DNA of 64,000 nt from Absidia repens (lineage: Eukaryota; Mucoromycota; Mucoromycetes; Mucorales; Cunninghamellaceae). The stretch lies in contig MCGE01000003.1 in NCBI GenBank assembly GCA_002105175.1, positions 248,001-312,000 of the forward strand, in the 5' to 3' direction. A program made the translations under genes and the position numbers. Shown here piece by piece: positions 47,961-59,835 of this stretch (the first letter of the stretch is position 1; each line of letters begins with the position of its first letter). Under the pieces are notes generated by a model that did not search any database, was not told where the DNA came from, and was given only the letters and a program-made list of their open reading frames with translations.

Positions 47961-48438
47961 AGAGGACATACCAGCTGGATATTCAATGCATTGATCTGTA
48001 GTACAAAGATCATCAAGTAAGTAGATGAAATCATGCTATGATAGTTTTTAGTGCGGGTCAAGATAAGAAATTCATGGTCTTGGATTTTGGATACGGGTTG
48101 AAAACTTTATAGTTTAGAATCTAGATATCTATTATATGGACATACGATACATCAATAAAGAATATTTTTATCTGAACCTTTTTTTGTTTTTTGTTTTTTA
48201 CTACATTATGCATTTTTTATAGGGTTTTTAAAGCGATAATGGTATTTGTACAGCCGCTCAATTCAACCAATGATATATATTTATTCAAGTTTATAAAAAT
48301 TTGGCTTGGCTCTTTTTTTTGTTTCTCTTTTGGCCTTCTCCTTATTTTTTCCTTTCCTTTTTTTTTTTTTTTTTTTTTATTTTTATTTTTTGTACATATC
48401 GTCTCCCTTTCTTTTATATTATATTATATATATCTCTC
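47961..48438. other. Spacer and promoter of the 48.4-kb gene
   Basis: AT-rich; the last 140 bp is very pyrimidine-rich with a 24-nt poly(T) near 48358, then TATATTATATTATATATA before the start codon. Confidence 0.5.
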
Positions 48439-49805
48439 ATGAATCCAAAACTTTTTTTCTTTACCGCACTGCTTTTTGCATTGGGTAAGTTAAAAAAAGA
48501 ATCATATGGATAATGTTTCGCACATTTCGTCCATGAATATTCATATGCTTGTGTTACTTACTTTCATATCTCTCTTTCTCTCTCTGTTTATATATATGCC
48601 TCTTTTTTTGTATCGATTCAATCATCGCGGCCAATATCGCTTTTACGTTATCGGCACTACTACTTCTACTACTGTTATTATTATTATTTTTATTATTATA
48701 CTCTACGCTTATAGTGCTCAGCGTATTTGCGGCTCCTTTACAAGACGTCTCGGTGACTTCAGTTGACTTGGCAGAAGAAGTTATAAACAGCAAAGGAGAT
48801 GAACATCTTTATGTGACAGTGACCCGAGTCGATGATCTTGTGGATGATGATGGGTCTATTTTAGCTGAACGTGTGAAGGCAGTCCGTGTTACTTTTGATG
48901 TCGTAGAAAATCAGGTAAAACTTTTTTTTTTTTTTTTGACTAATCACGCCTTGGTTGTGTTTCTTTTTTTTTTTTAGTCTCAAAAAATTGAATTTTTTTT
49001 TAATTAATTTTTCCGTCTTCTTTGCATGTAGCTCCGTTGCAATGGTGTCCCTGTTGCTATTGGTGTATCAAACATTCAGGTCGAAGCACAAATGGCATCT
49101 GATCCTACCAAATTATCGGTTGATTCTGCTGAAGAATTGGCCTTACTTGAAGATAGTTTTGATATTGGTTTGGCTACTGTGGAAGTGACGGCCACTCTCT
49201 TGGATGAAATGACGACAGAAGATGGACTAACCTTCCGCCGTATTGCTGTGCAAGAAAAGATCACTGAAATCAACCATGAAAAGGTCGTTCAAACCGATGC
49301 TGGACAACAACTTTTAGACATCTTTGACAATGGTCGTTTGGATCGATGGTCGGTGGATCCTACCACAGGGTTTTTATTACCGGACGACAATCAACAACAA
49401 CAACAAAAGGAAGATGAACAACGCTTGGAAGATGAACTTTTGGCACCCTGGATGAACAACAATGACAATACTGTTCGTGGCAATGCCTGTGGCGATTTGA
49501 TTGACCCAGTTGTACAATGGTGGAATGGTCAATCTGATATTGTGCGGGGTACGATTACCGGTGCTCTTTGTGCATTCCTCTTCGGTGTCGCTCTCTTTGT
49601 TCGTCAATTGATTATCTCTGCCAATTCTGCATATGCTGCCTTGCCTTTATATGGTGATGATGAACAAAATGATTCGACTCAAGCTATCTGGAAAGAAGAC
49701 CAAAAAGCCGCAGCTCCTCCTTCATATGAACAAAATGAACAACACAACTTTGCAGAAACAAATGATGATGGTACTGTGGATGAAAAACAACCTTTTTTGG
49801 CTTAG
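48439..49805 (+). CDS. Secretory-pathway single-pass membrane protein with PPxY motif
   Basis: Three exons: 48439-48484, 48715-48914 and 49032-49805, closing at 339 aa. The intron after codon 15 splits a clean signal peptide (MNPKLFFFTALLFAL joined to VLSVFAAPLQ). The luminal part of about 220 aa has one Cys near LRCNGVPVAIGVSN and another in GNACGDLIDP. One membrane segment (about residues 262-282, TITGALCAFLFGVALFVRQL) is followed by a cytosolic tail with APPSYEQNEQ, a PPxY motif that binds WW domains of Nedd4/Rsp5 ubiquitin ligases. The family is not recognised. Regulation by ubiquitin-dependent sorting is inference. Confidence 0.7.
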
Positions 49806-50707
49806 AGTAGCTGTTCCCTCCCCCCTCTCTTCTTCCCCTCCATTCTTTATCCCTTGTTTCCTCCCTCTCTTACCCACATTAGTTTTAGTGTTTTTTGTTT
49901 CTCTCAAATTTGATTTACAAAATAAAGAAAATTGATTATTATTTTTTAACATGCATGTTTTATGTGCTCGAGTCACATTATTTTTTGGGAGTTATGTATC
50001 ATATTTGGAAAGGATTAATCTTTCTAGCGTCTCTTTGTACGGTGGATTATCACTGATTGTTAGCGTAACAATTACAATGTACTGTACTGTACAGTACAAT
50101 AATGACGATGTTATACAATACTATGAATGCCCAGTCGTATATGTACAGTACAGTACTGTATATGCAAAAGAGTATGAATCGGCATAACAGATTTCTTTTG
50201 CAGGCATTCCATTGTTGAATGATCTGTTTGCACCCACATACAGATTACATCATTTTATTCCCTTCAAGTATCGATGATTTATATACCCATTGTCGTGTTT
50301 TTATTTTATTTTTTTATGCGTCCTTCACGGTCATTTTTTGAAATATTTATTTCACACCTATCTTTATAAGCCAAGTATGTACAGTAGATGGAGCGCTGAG
50401 CACGACGGTTAAACCATATCACATCATATCTAATTCCTTCTTTTTTTTGTCCTCCAATAATTTCGTCCTTGTCCTAGACATTCTACCCGTACACGTCTAC
50501 CACAACCATTTCCACTCCTTTACCCAAATCATTCACTAAACCAGCATACAAGTTCGAATAATAGTACCATACGCAATCACTACTTTTTTTGTGAGATTTT
50601 TATTTGTATACATTTTCAAGGGGGGGAGGAAAAAAATAAGTTGATAAAAAAAAAAAAACAAACGGTAAGGCAAATTCAACAGAGATATAAACTAATTCTA
50701 AAATCTA
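49806..50707. other. Convergent intergenic region with GTAC-rich inverted repeat
   Basis: 3' regions of converging genes. An inverted repeat built from GTACTGTAC units lies at 50078-50160. No gene is seen. Confidence 0.6.
50078..50160. repeat. Inverted repeat of GTACTGTAC/GTACAGTAC units
   Basis: The left arm GTACTGTACTGTACAGTAC and right arm GTACAGTACAGTACTGTAT are about 42 bp apart. Each arm also contains internal palindromes, so several alternative hairpins can form. Confidence 0.75.
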
Positions 50708-52630
50708 TTATTGACCATAGAAGCGCACGGTACGATCCATTCCCGCGGCCAATAAGGAGTCTGCCATAGGTGACCATTTCAAGCCAGTAATTTCAGCCGA
50801 GTTATCAGCGTACGTAGCCAAGGCCGAGCCATCCTTTGCTTTGAGCACACGCACATCAGAGCCACCCACAGCCAAGTATTGACCGTAGCTGTCAAATGCA
50901 AGAGAATGCACCTTATAATCATCGTCCAATGTAAATGTCTTTGTGTTGCTGAGTTTACGAAGATCCCAAAGTTTTACCAAATTATCCGTTGACGCTGTGG
51001 CAAGGATATAACTAAGTACATATATAAAAAGTAAATATTTGTTAGTCAAAAGCATTCATAAAATATTGCATTCTCTAACTTGATTTTTTTTTTCTTTGGT
51101 ACTTACCCGTTTTCTGAGAATGCAAGTGCTTGGATTTGTCCAGCGTGATCAGCAAAGTTCGCGGCAACAGATTGTGATTTGACGTCCCAGATACGAACCA
51201 CACCATCGACGGTTCCTGCGCCCAAAAGCATACCATCGGGATGGAATTGAATAGCAGAGTAGCCAGATTGGTTTTCTTGATCGACGGTTTCCATCAATGG
51301 CTTTCCAGAATCAAAGTCGTAGAAGGCCCATTTGCTATCCAAACCAGCACTGACAAAGTAATCGTTGCTGGGATGTACTGATAAGCTGGTCACATCGGCA
51401 GCATGCGCGTTGATGTTGTGTCCCACATGATATCCCTTGTTGCCCCCGGGTACCCATACACGTACATGTTTGTCCGCACCAGCACTGATGGCCATATCGT
51501 GTTCCACTCCTTGTTGTCCACGGAATTTCACTGCTGTCACCTTCTTGGTGTGACCAGTCAAGTTGGCTACCACCTTGCCTTCTTCCTTGTCATAGATTTG
51601 TACATGCTTATCAGCACCACCAGTCAAAATCAGCTTGCCCGAAGCATCCACGTCCACCGCAGTGATCCCAGGAGTACGAGAAGTGTGCATGGAGGGAATG
51701 GTTGATTTTTCAGTAAAGCCTTGGATGGATTCGGCGCTAGTGTATTCCGTTGGAGGCTTTCTCTTGCGACGACCTTGTGAGAGCCTGTAGGTAAATAAGG
51801 TATCAAAAAATGTGAGAAGAAAATGACGAGAGAGAAAGAGAAAGTTTTACTGTTACTTACGCATTGCTAGTTTCTGTGAGCTTAGCAATGACTTGTTCAG
51901 GCAAAGCTGGTTGATCCACTTCCATAGATTCTTCTTGGGCAGCAGCAGGAGCACTAGTAGGAGCGGCAGTACCCAAATGTGCTTGAACATTTGCAAGGGC
52001 TCTTATTAAAAAAAAAAAAAAAGGCATATCAGTATACTTTGTGTAGTTCTACAAACAAGTTCCACTGTCATCACTTACTCTCGTGCAGAATCACGTTCCT
52101 TCTTGAGACGAGCAATCACCCGAGTGGCAGCATCGTTTTGGTAAAGGGCATGAGATAATTCTTGACGTACTTGTTGATATTGTTGCTTCAAAGTGAATGA
52201 TTCCAACATGACACTATCCCATTCATTTTGTAATGACGATAAAATGGATGGTACGGACGAGAGTTTGGGTGGTCGTGGTTTTACGGATTGAGGATCTAAA
52301 AGAAAAGGCGAGAGGTCAGTGGTCATGGTAGCGGATCATGCAAAACGTTTATTCCTCAAGGACTCACTAATTTTGACTTCGATCAAATCATCTGCCGTCA
52401 TTTCTTCACCATTAATAGGATCCTTTCCATGATCAGTGATGTATTTTTCAATCAATCGTCGTTCAAAAAGTTGGCCGCTTTTAATGGAGACGACTGGATG
52501 TTCAGGTGCTTCGCCAGAAACTATATTTTTTTTAAGATAAAACAGGTAACCAAAAATGGAGCGGTTAGTTATGTTCGAATATTTATATGCTACAGAGTGT
52601 GTCAATAAGATACTTACTAGCGCAAAACAT
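50708..52630 (-). CDS. PRP19: Pre-mRNA splicing factor Prp19 (U-box E3 ligase)
   Basis: Scaffold and ubiquitin ligase of the spliceosomal NineTeen complex. Six exons on the minus strand: 52630-52618, 52520-52368, 52295-52079, 52001-51861, 51784-51107 and 51011-50708, closing at 501 aa (human 504). The first exon is only 13 nt and encodes MFCA. The U-box reads [20 protein letters not shown] and RRLIEKYI. Next come a coiled-coil tetramerisation helix ([20 protein letters not shown]), a linker with [10 protein letters not shown], and a seven-bladed WD40 propeller ending in [10 protein letters not shown]. Confidence 0.96.
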
Positions 52631-53590
52631 ATTAAGAAGACGGATGTGAAAGTGAAGAAAAAAAAAAAAAGCGTTCAGAGGAAAAAGACAATTGTGAGAC
52701 GCGGTTTCGCTCTAATGACAACAAATTCCGGGCAAGTCACAACTCATTTGGTTGGCTGGCGTCGGCTTTTTAAATGTTATTGTACACAGTTTAGTTATGA
52801 GACGCAGGGACGGATAAAAAAAATGATTTAGGCCAATGAAAAAATTCAGACGGGCCGGGAAAGATGACAGGCACAACAGGACTGGTGGGAATAATGGAAT
52901 ACGTTGTATGGTACTACAGTTTTTAGATACCAGGTGCGTTTTCACAGTGAATCCAAACATTGAACCTAATAACACGTGTATACCAGAGGAACGGAAGAGA
53001 GAGCAGACAGCGTAGCAAAGGGGCCACAACACAATAAGTATCTTCCATTTGTGTTTTTACTTGAACCACATGATTTGAAATCACCTAAATATATGGCAGC
53101 TAATGTAAAATACCTGGGGGTTACAGTTGTCCATCCCAATTTTGGGGACATCTCAATTTTTTTTTTTTTTTCTGGGAGTCGATAAATGAATTAGCATCGT
53201 CCCAAAATTTTTAACAGGTGCCGCAAAAAATATTTATTTCGCCTTTAATTTTCAGTTTCTATGGTAGCACCCATTCCCCCCCCCAAAAAAAAAAAAAAAA
53301 TTGTCTCAATTGGAACTTAGAATACTGTATGCGAACGACTATGATGTTATAGAAGATACCTTACGCATATATATCAATAGGGCATACTGATTATTTTCAG
53401 AGTAGAAAATATTTTACACTTGAGTAGTATTTATTTAATATAATAAATTCTAGACAGACAACTTCATAGCAAAAGACATTTTTATTGTATACAAAGCATG
53501 ATATATAACATAGATATAAGGAAAGTAATAAGTAGGAGGGGGAAAGAGTAATATGATAGAAGCGGGGAAGGGAGAAGATAGATACTACGA
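52631..53590. other. PRP19 promoter and MAM3 3' region
   Basis: About 960 bp. Short ORFs near 52.7-53.2 kb on both strands do not look like protein genes. A short C-run next to poly(A) is at 53277-53300. Confidence 0.55.
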
Positions 53591-55581
53591 CTAAGTGGAT
53601 TGGCTAATATAAAAGGAAGCACGTTGCTGTTGATTCATGATTTCAGACGCATTTGGCACAATAGCACCATAACTACAATCAAGGGGTGAGGACTTATGAT
53701 ACTGTGATTGATCATCATGAGAGGAACAGGAAGTCAAAAGGGAATTTTGGTTTGGATGGATGACCAACTTGTTTCCTTGTCCTGACTGGCTTTGCACGCT
53801 ACTTGTCGACCGTACCAATTTCAAAATGGAATGGATATTTGAAACGTATGTCTTTGGCTGCCGTCGTATCACCTTGACCTTCTTGTGTACTATATAAGTA
53901 TCAATATAAAGTAAGTACAGCACCTCTTTTTTTTTTTTTTGGTCATCACTTGGTCACCCAGTTTACCGTCAATATAAATATCCGTTTCATCGATAATTTC
54001 CTCGCCAATTAATTCTTCAATCACATCTTCTAGTGTAATAACGCCAAGGGCACCACCCACACCACCAGGATTAGATGAAAGTAATGCCAAATGACCTATA
54101 ATAATAAAATTAAAAAAAGATGAAGTTAGTTGTTTTCCCACCTGTCATCCTACTTACTTTTGCCTTCTTGGAAAAAGTTTAAAATATCCAAACAGCTTGT
54201 ATCAGGTGATGTTTCCGGTAATATACCAAGGTTGAAGCATCTGACAGGTAAAGCGTCCTCTACATCATATGTGATAAGCTGCTTGACAAGGAGCATACCA
54301 AAAAAGTTTGACTGGTCTTCTGGTGCACAAATAGGTATCCTGGAGTACCCATGGAATAAGATCTATAACGAAAAATATAATGAGACGATCTATAATAACC
54401 ACAACAAAAAATGTTTCTTACTTTGTCTACTGTTTCTTTGTCGAGTATATCATCCATCGTTAGAGTAAACACATCTTGAATAGGGGTCATTACTTTTGAT
54501 ACTGGTTTGTCGCGTAAATCTAAAACCGATCCGATAATGTGAACTTCATCTTCAGTGAGTCCATCAGTCGCATTTTCTGACCGGTGCAAGGAGACTAATG
54601 TTTTCAACCCTATCAACCAATAAAAAAAAAAAAAAAAAAGGAAAAAACGTCGGATCAATATTTTTCTTAAGCAACTTGAATTGTGCTACCGTACCTGCTT
54701 TCTTATATACTGTTCCATGACTCTTTCCTAAGAAATAGTCTAATAGCAAGGCAATTGGATATGCCAGTGGCCACATCACGTACATCAACACCAAAACAAG
54801 TCTAGATTAATGAAAACCACCCAGCAAGTTAAAACTTGATTGATTCCTTTTAATTATTTTTTCATGGAACTTACTTTGAGCATTTTGCACCTATGGATAA
54901 GCCATATCTAACACAAACAGCTAAAATAAGAAAATAACATGCAAGTCGTAAGTTTGGCTCAGATCACGCATTTCTACCAGTCTAACAAGGACTTACATTG
55001 AGGAATCACTCTATAATATATATATAATAAAAAAATCGTACGCAAGTCAGTTACAATTGTCCCAACGCCCTCCCCGTCCCGCGCTCTCTTACTTACTCTC
55101 CAAAGATTACAATCAGTACCGTTGATATGAGAATGGCTTGCCATCCACCACCAAACAAGGAATCCAAAAGAATAGGCAAAGTTTCATTCACAACCACATT
55201 GGAGAGTAACAAGGTGACCAAGACCCAGTGTTTTCCGTGCGCAAGTAACCGTAATACCTTGTCGGCGTTGTACTGTTCTTCTGGCGTTCCACTTGCTTTG
55301 ATAACTTGCAGATTCGTCAAGTCGAGTCCCATGAGGCCCAGTGTCAATCCAGCAAAAATGGCACCCAAGAGGACCAGCACACATATAGACACCAGTGTGA
55401 AAATATAAACCGTCCATTGAGGAGTATAAAGCATGACATTGCCATTGTTAGCAGGGTTGTCAATAGTCGCAAGATCGTGTGACTCGTTGGGAGGTGTCAT
55501 AAAGGGTGATTCATATGTAGGACATACCAATAAAGAGGCCCAGTTGAACCATAATAGAGTAGGTACAAATCCACGTCTCAT
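53591..55581 (-). CDS. MAM3: CNNM/Mam3 family membrane protein (DUF21 + CBS pair)
   Basis: Relative of yeast Mam3 and animal CNNM magnesium transporters, and of bacterial CorC. Eight exons on the minus strand: 55581-55097, 55010-54997 (14-nt microexon), 54920-54875, 54801-54695, 54609-54422, 54362-54158, 54095-53967 and 53889-53591, closing at 490 aa. A signal-like N-terminus is followed by DUF21 with [39 protein letters not shown] and IFGEVIPQSVCVRYG. The CBS pair contains [20 protein letters not shown] and [40 protein letters not shown] is the second CBS hallmark. The tail is Ser/Gln-rich. Yeast Mam3 acts in vacuolar metal homeostasis; location here is inference. Length is shorter than yeast Mam3 because of a short tail. 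Confidence 0.93.
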
Positions 55582-55631
55582 TCAATGAGGATTTATAGTC
55601 GCTTTACTTGGTGTGGGTTTGGTTTTTCTTG

Positions 55632-55667
<36 letters not shown>

Positions 55668-56555
55668 AGGTATGGAAAAAAATTCGGGTCTTTGAAACCA
55701 CTCGCGGTGTTTCAAATTACGAAGCAGCATGAATGGAGGGAAGATCAGTGCTGCCAAATGCAAAATGGTTGATTAATTAATATGTGATTTAATAAATAAG
55801 TGTATGCGCGTTATATATGTCATGTTGTTGATAGTCTTGTGATATTCAGACTTTGTATAGACATTTATATCATGCCACCATACTCCACCTTGAGAAATCA
55901 ATTTTTCGTCTTGGCTTCAGAAATCCAAAGCCGCTCAGGATATAAAATTGCACTGAATGGGAGAAGCTGAGTGAGCAATGAATATCACTGTGACATGCAT
56001 TGATGTTATATTAGTTTTTTTTATTTTATTTATTAATTTAAACACCATATACATTTATTTATATTATATATAATATATCCACAACAACAGTTACAAAGAT
56101 ATCATCAATGTTTAACTTGGTAAATAAAAGCGCAAGATTTGTGATAGGGAGAGAATAGCATGATAACATGGCCGTAGAAAAGTTGAAAACCTTGACCTCA
56201 AACTTTTATGAAAAAAAAAAAAAAAAAAGAGAGAGAGGTCTGATATATGGAATATAGGATAAAGACGAAGTAATTTTAAAATATGGATAATATTAATTTT
56301 CAAAAATCAGATTTTATTGAGAAGGTAGTATACAATAGGGGATGGTGAACCCTTTGGGGCAGTTTTGGTAAATACCAATTTTTTTTTTTTTTTGAAAGAT
56401 GAGAGTAGGTGTGTATATGTCTATAAAATAAAACAAAAGTTTTCTTCGTCAAAACTAAACAAATAAAAGATGGGTGTGGGGAGGGAAAGAAGATAATATA
56501 CTAAACTACAACTATACTGTTTGCTTGACTTGAGAAGAAGGGTCTTGATAGAGAT
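55582..56555. other. Intergenic spacer
   Basis: MAM3 promoter, including a 34-nt poly(A) run (about 55629-55662) just upstream of the start, then AT-rich sequence. No gene is seen. Confidence 0.6.
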
Positions 56556-56720
56556 TTAGACAGCTAAAAGTTGACCAAATTGGCGGAGGAAGACCACAGC
56601 ACCAGTAAAGACAGTGAGAGACAAAGCAATGTTGATATTTCCTTGACGATGTTCAGCAGCAAAGAGTTCATGTTTGATAGCTTGAGTGAAGCTTTGGGGT
56701 TGTTCCAATTGACCGGCCAT
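56556..56720 (-). CDS. Small membrane protein, 54 aa
   Basis: ATG at 56720 opens a 54-codon frame, MAGQLEQPQSFTQAIKHELF to a TAA at 56556. A polar N-terminal half with AAEHRQGN is followed by one hydrophobic segment, INIALSLTVFTGAVVFLRQF, and a short GQLLAV tail. Codon use looks coding and a polyadenylation-type AATAAAA lies downstream on the minus strand near 56.46 kb. The size and layout resemble tail-anchored subunits of mitochondrial translocases or respiratory complexes, but I cannot name it. Confidence 0.6.
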   Translation of the reverse strand: MAGQLEQPQSFTQAIKHELFAAEHRQGNINIALSLTVFTGAVVFLRQFGQLLAV

Positions 56721-59423
56721 TGTAATTGACTAAAGTAAAAGAATTTAATTGATGACGGACGGAAGGAGAAAAAAAGTGATTTTATAATGTGGCTTTTCCA
56801 CGCTAGCCTTACGGTTTGTACTCCGCTCAAAGACCCAGAAAGGCAACTCACCACTTCAACGTGCTTTACTACAACGTTTTGTCGCGTTGCAATGGATACT
56901 TTTTGTAACCTTGGGGTAATAGAAAACCTCCCCCTTTCCCACCCACAAAAAAAGTACAAAGCAAGAGAAAATGTAATCCTGCACTCGGTATTACTTCACT
57001 GACTTAATCCAAGCCTGTACGTAGTTTTATTCTGATGTGCTTCGGCTTGTTTGTCACGTTTCAAATAATATACATATATATTGTCATAAAGCATCGATCT
57101 ACCCTGTGGCCTTCCTATCGTTCGAGGGAAATGTGAGTATGGAGCACTTTTTCAATATATATGGTACAACTAAACAAAAAGATTTAGTAAACCATAATTG
57201 TGGCAATTTTTTATATTCTTAACTGGCCATGAAGGCACAGTACTGTACAGGAGACTCTCTCATGTCTAAGAAATAGGTTCATAGACCTCAGTGGGAGTGG
57301 AGGTTTATAAATTGTGGTTTCTGATGAAATATAGACAGCAACAACCCCGTCATATTTCACCATAATAAGTGACCCTTGGGACTCAACTGGCTTCAGGTAG
57401 ATTTTCAATATCTTTTTTATTACTGTACCAGACGCAAGGTATATAAATAAAAAATAACAAAGTAGATATAAATGATATGTCCAGTCTAACGAAGGCTATA
57501 CAGGTGGTACGACCTAGATTGGTTGATATGTAGGATAGAAAGAAAATACAGCCACGTTTTACATCAAGTGACCTGGAACCGTCAACCAGGTGCTAGACCT
57601 CAAGTGACAGGATTTAGTCATAAATAAACTAGAAAGCAGTGTAAAATATCGATAGAAGCGGCTTCATACAATGAAGTAGGCTTAACTGGTGAGCTAGAAA
57701 GCAACTCATCGGTAGAACACTCACATAACACGTACAATACCGAAAAGCTCATTATTCGACGGGACATAGAATGGTTAATAAATAGGCATATTTTATTGAA
57801 GCATATTTGACAGATACTAAAAACTAAGGATGAGATATTCATTGTGACAAGAGTTTTATGGAAAGACTATCTATTGAAGAAAGCAAGTAGAAAGATTAAT
57901 GGAAATCTGAAGAATAGTCAACACTAATCTAAAGGGACAATTGTAAAAAGAGAGCTAGTATACTGTACAAGACGATGAGGCATGAGGAGGTCAAAAGAGA
58001 TATCTGCTATTGAGGCACAACAACGGCCAACGCTAATCTTAAAAGGACAATGGGAAAAAAAAAAAAAAAAAAAACAAGGAATCTATTATTACGCAAGATA
58101 TGAAAGAGACTAACGGGGAAGTTTTTCATTGTGGCAAGTAAAAAGAGACATATTTATTCAGATGTGGATACAACAAGCTAGCACTAAACTAAGCTAATGA
58201 AGGCTTGAAAATATCAACTAATGGTGCCTTCAGATCCTAGATCCAAAATGAAAGGGTTTCCCCATGTATCTTGTAATCTCTGAGCTGAAACCCTTTCTAA
58301 ACTAGTCCTGACACTAATCTAATTCCAATAAACCTCATGGAAGTTGAATGCGAAGAGAAAAGAAGGAAGAAAAAAGAAAACGAGTAAAAAAAAAAAACGT
58401 AGGACTAAATAAAAGATTTTCACGTGGGCGGAATGTAAAATAATTTTTGCAAGAGTAACTACTACAGCATTGATAGTGCAGTTATTCTCTGCTCATGATT
58501 TCTTTGCAACAAAATGGAACAATTCAACCTGGTCAAGTCAGTCCCCCCCCCTCCCTTCACTGTGGAACAGTGTACCGCTCACAGTGGAATAACTTACCGT
58601 CTCTAATCGAACTAGCTTATCTTTCACTATGTTTATTCTACAAAAAGACACACACACCTCCCCACATACCTTTCGATAAATACCATTGTAACATCATTGA
58701 AGTTGATTAATTTAATTATCATAGTTTGTTTATCTCTACATCTGAAATAAATATGTTTTGCACCACGTCTACTGTATTGGGCTTCTAAATATAGAAGTGA
58801 GAAGGATTTCTTGGATGATTTGATAATCTTGACCGTGGCAGGCGCATGAAGAAGGGATAATGAAGGGTAAATAAAAATTACGCAATGACTGAGCGCACTG
58901 GATGCTATTAGTTTACTCGTATAGCTTTACCATTCTTCTGGTATACGCTTTGGTGACGCAACTCCTCGACTACTCAGCCAATACCGACAACCTTTAATTG
59001 CCTAGACTACTTGGTTTTATGAAAAACGATAAACGCCAATCACGTTACTTTGTTTCTATTCACCTTTATTATTACATATATTGCGTGTAGTAAAAATAAT
59101 ATGTACTTGCATTTTCCGTAAGGCACAATTTTTTTTTTTTGATGAACGACACAATAATCCATCCTTTAAAGACCGCCCTTGCTTTATGCTACATATTCTC
59201 ATTTTCATCCATGCGCACGCTACGCAAATAAAATGTTGATTTAGGAACTTGATTGGGTCGAATCGATACCCTACTCCAAAAGTCAAGTAGAATATTACTT
59301 TTTTTCTGAGATCACGGGTCATAATCAATGTGTGGGGGGGTTAGTCTTTTAACGCTCCGTTGCTCCCCGAATTTGATTTTTTATTTTTTCCTCTCTCTTT
59401 CATTGAACTATCCTTATACTCCA
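56721..59423. other. Repeat-bearing spacer
   Basis: Promoter of the small membrane protein gene (to about 57.0 kb), a stretch with TACTGTAC words (57238, 57421, 57960), repeat copy R8, and the ACP promoter. No other gene is supported. Confidence 0.55.
57640..58450 (+). repeat. Dispersed repeat family, copy R8 (long form)
   Basis: Long-form partner of R2. Shows GAGCTAGAAAGCAACTCATC, ATACTAAAAACTAAGGATGA, CACTAATCTAAAGGGACAAT, TAGCACTAAACTAAGCTAAT and CCAAAATGAAAGGGTTTCCC. The hairpin arms here are perfect: GAAAGGGTTTC and GAAACCCTTTC. A purine tract and TTCACGTGGGCGGAATG close it. The CATCGGTAGAACACTC near 57708 looks like a tRNA D-arm/A box. Confidence 0.8.
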
Positions 59424-59835
59424 ATGTTCCGTCCTACCCTTTTAATCAATGCTGCTTCCAAAGCTGCACTTTATCGCACTGCTGCTCCTTCATTCAGCCG
59501 ATTCTACTCTGCCGGTGCCCTCTCCCAAGCTGATATTGAATCTCGTGTGTTAGATATTTTGAAGGGCTTTGACAAGATTGATCAATCCAAGGTAAACTAA
59601 GTACTTATAATATATATTGCACAGTACAATCAAAATTAATCAATATACTTAACAATAGGTTGCTCTTGATGCCAATTTTGTCACTGATCTTGGCCTTGAC
59701 AGCTTGGATACGGTTGAAGTCGTCATGGCCATTGAAGAGGAGTTCTCCGTTGAAATTCCTGACAAGGAAGCCGATGATATCAAGACCCCTCGTCAAGCTG
59801 TGGACCATATCTCTCAACGAAGCGATGCTCACTAA
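59424..59835 (+). CDS. ACP1: Mitochondrial acyl carrier protein
   Basis: Carries acyl chains for mitochondrial fatty-acid and lipoate synthesis; in many fungi also a complex I subunit (NDUFAB1) and a partner of LYR proteins. Two exons, 59424-59591 and 59659-59835, encode 114 aa. A basic, Ser/Ala-rich presequence ([19 protein letters not shown]) precedes the carrier domain. [20 protein letters not shown] contains the phosphopantetheine Ser in the DSL motif. Length and layout are standard. Converges on HGH1. Confidence 0.96.

Noticed and set aside
48191..48513. Phe-rich hydrophobic ORFs before the 48.4-kb gene
   Set aside because: Products of T-rich promoter sequence; the real signal peptide starts at 48439.
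52712..53185. ORFs upstream of PRP19 on both strands
   Set aside because: Low-complexity or random-looking products in a promoter region, no conserved motif seen.
59215..59290. Possible tRNA gene at GGGTCGAATCGATACC
   Set aside because: The T-arm-like word has no matching acceptor stem, D-arm or anticodon arm nearby.
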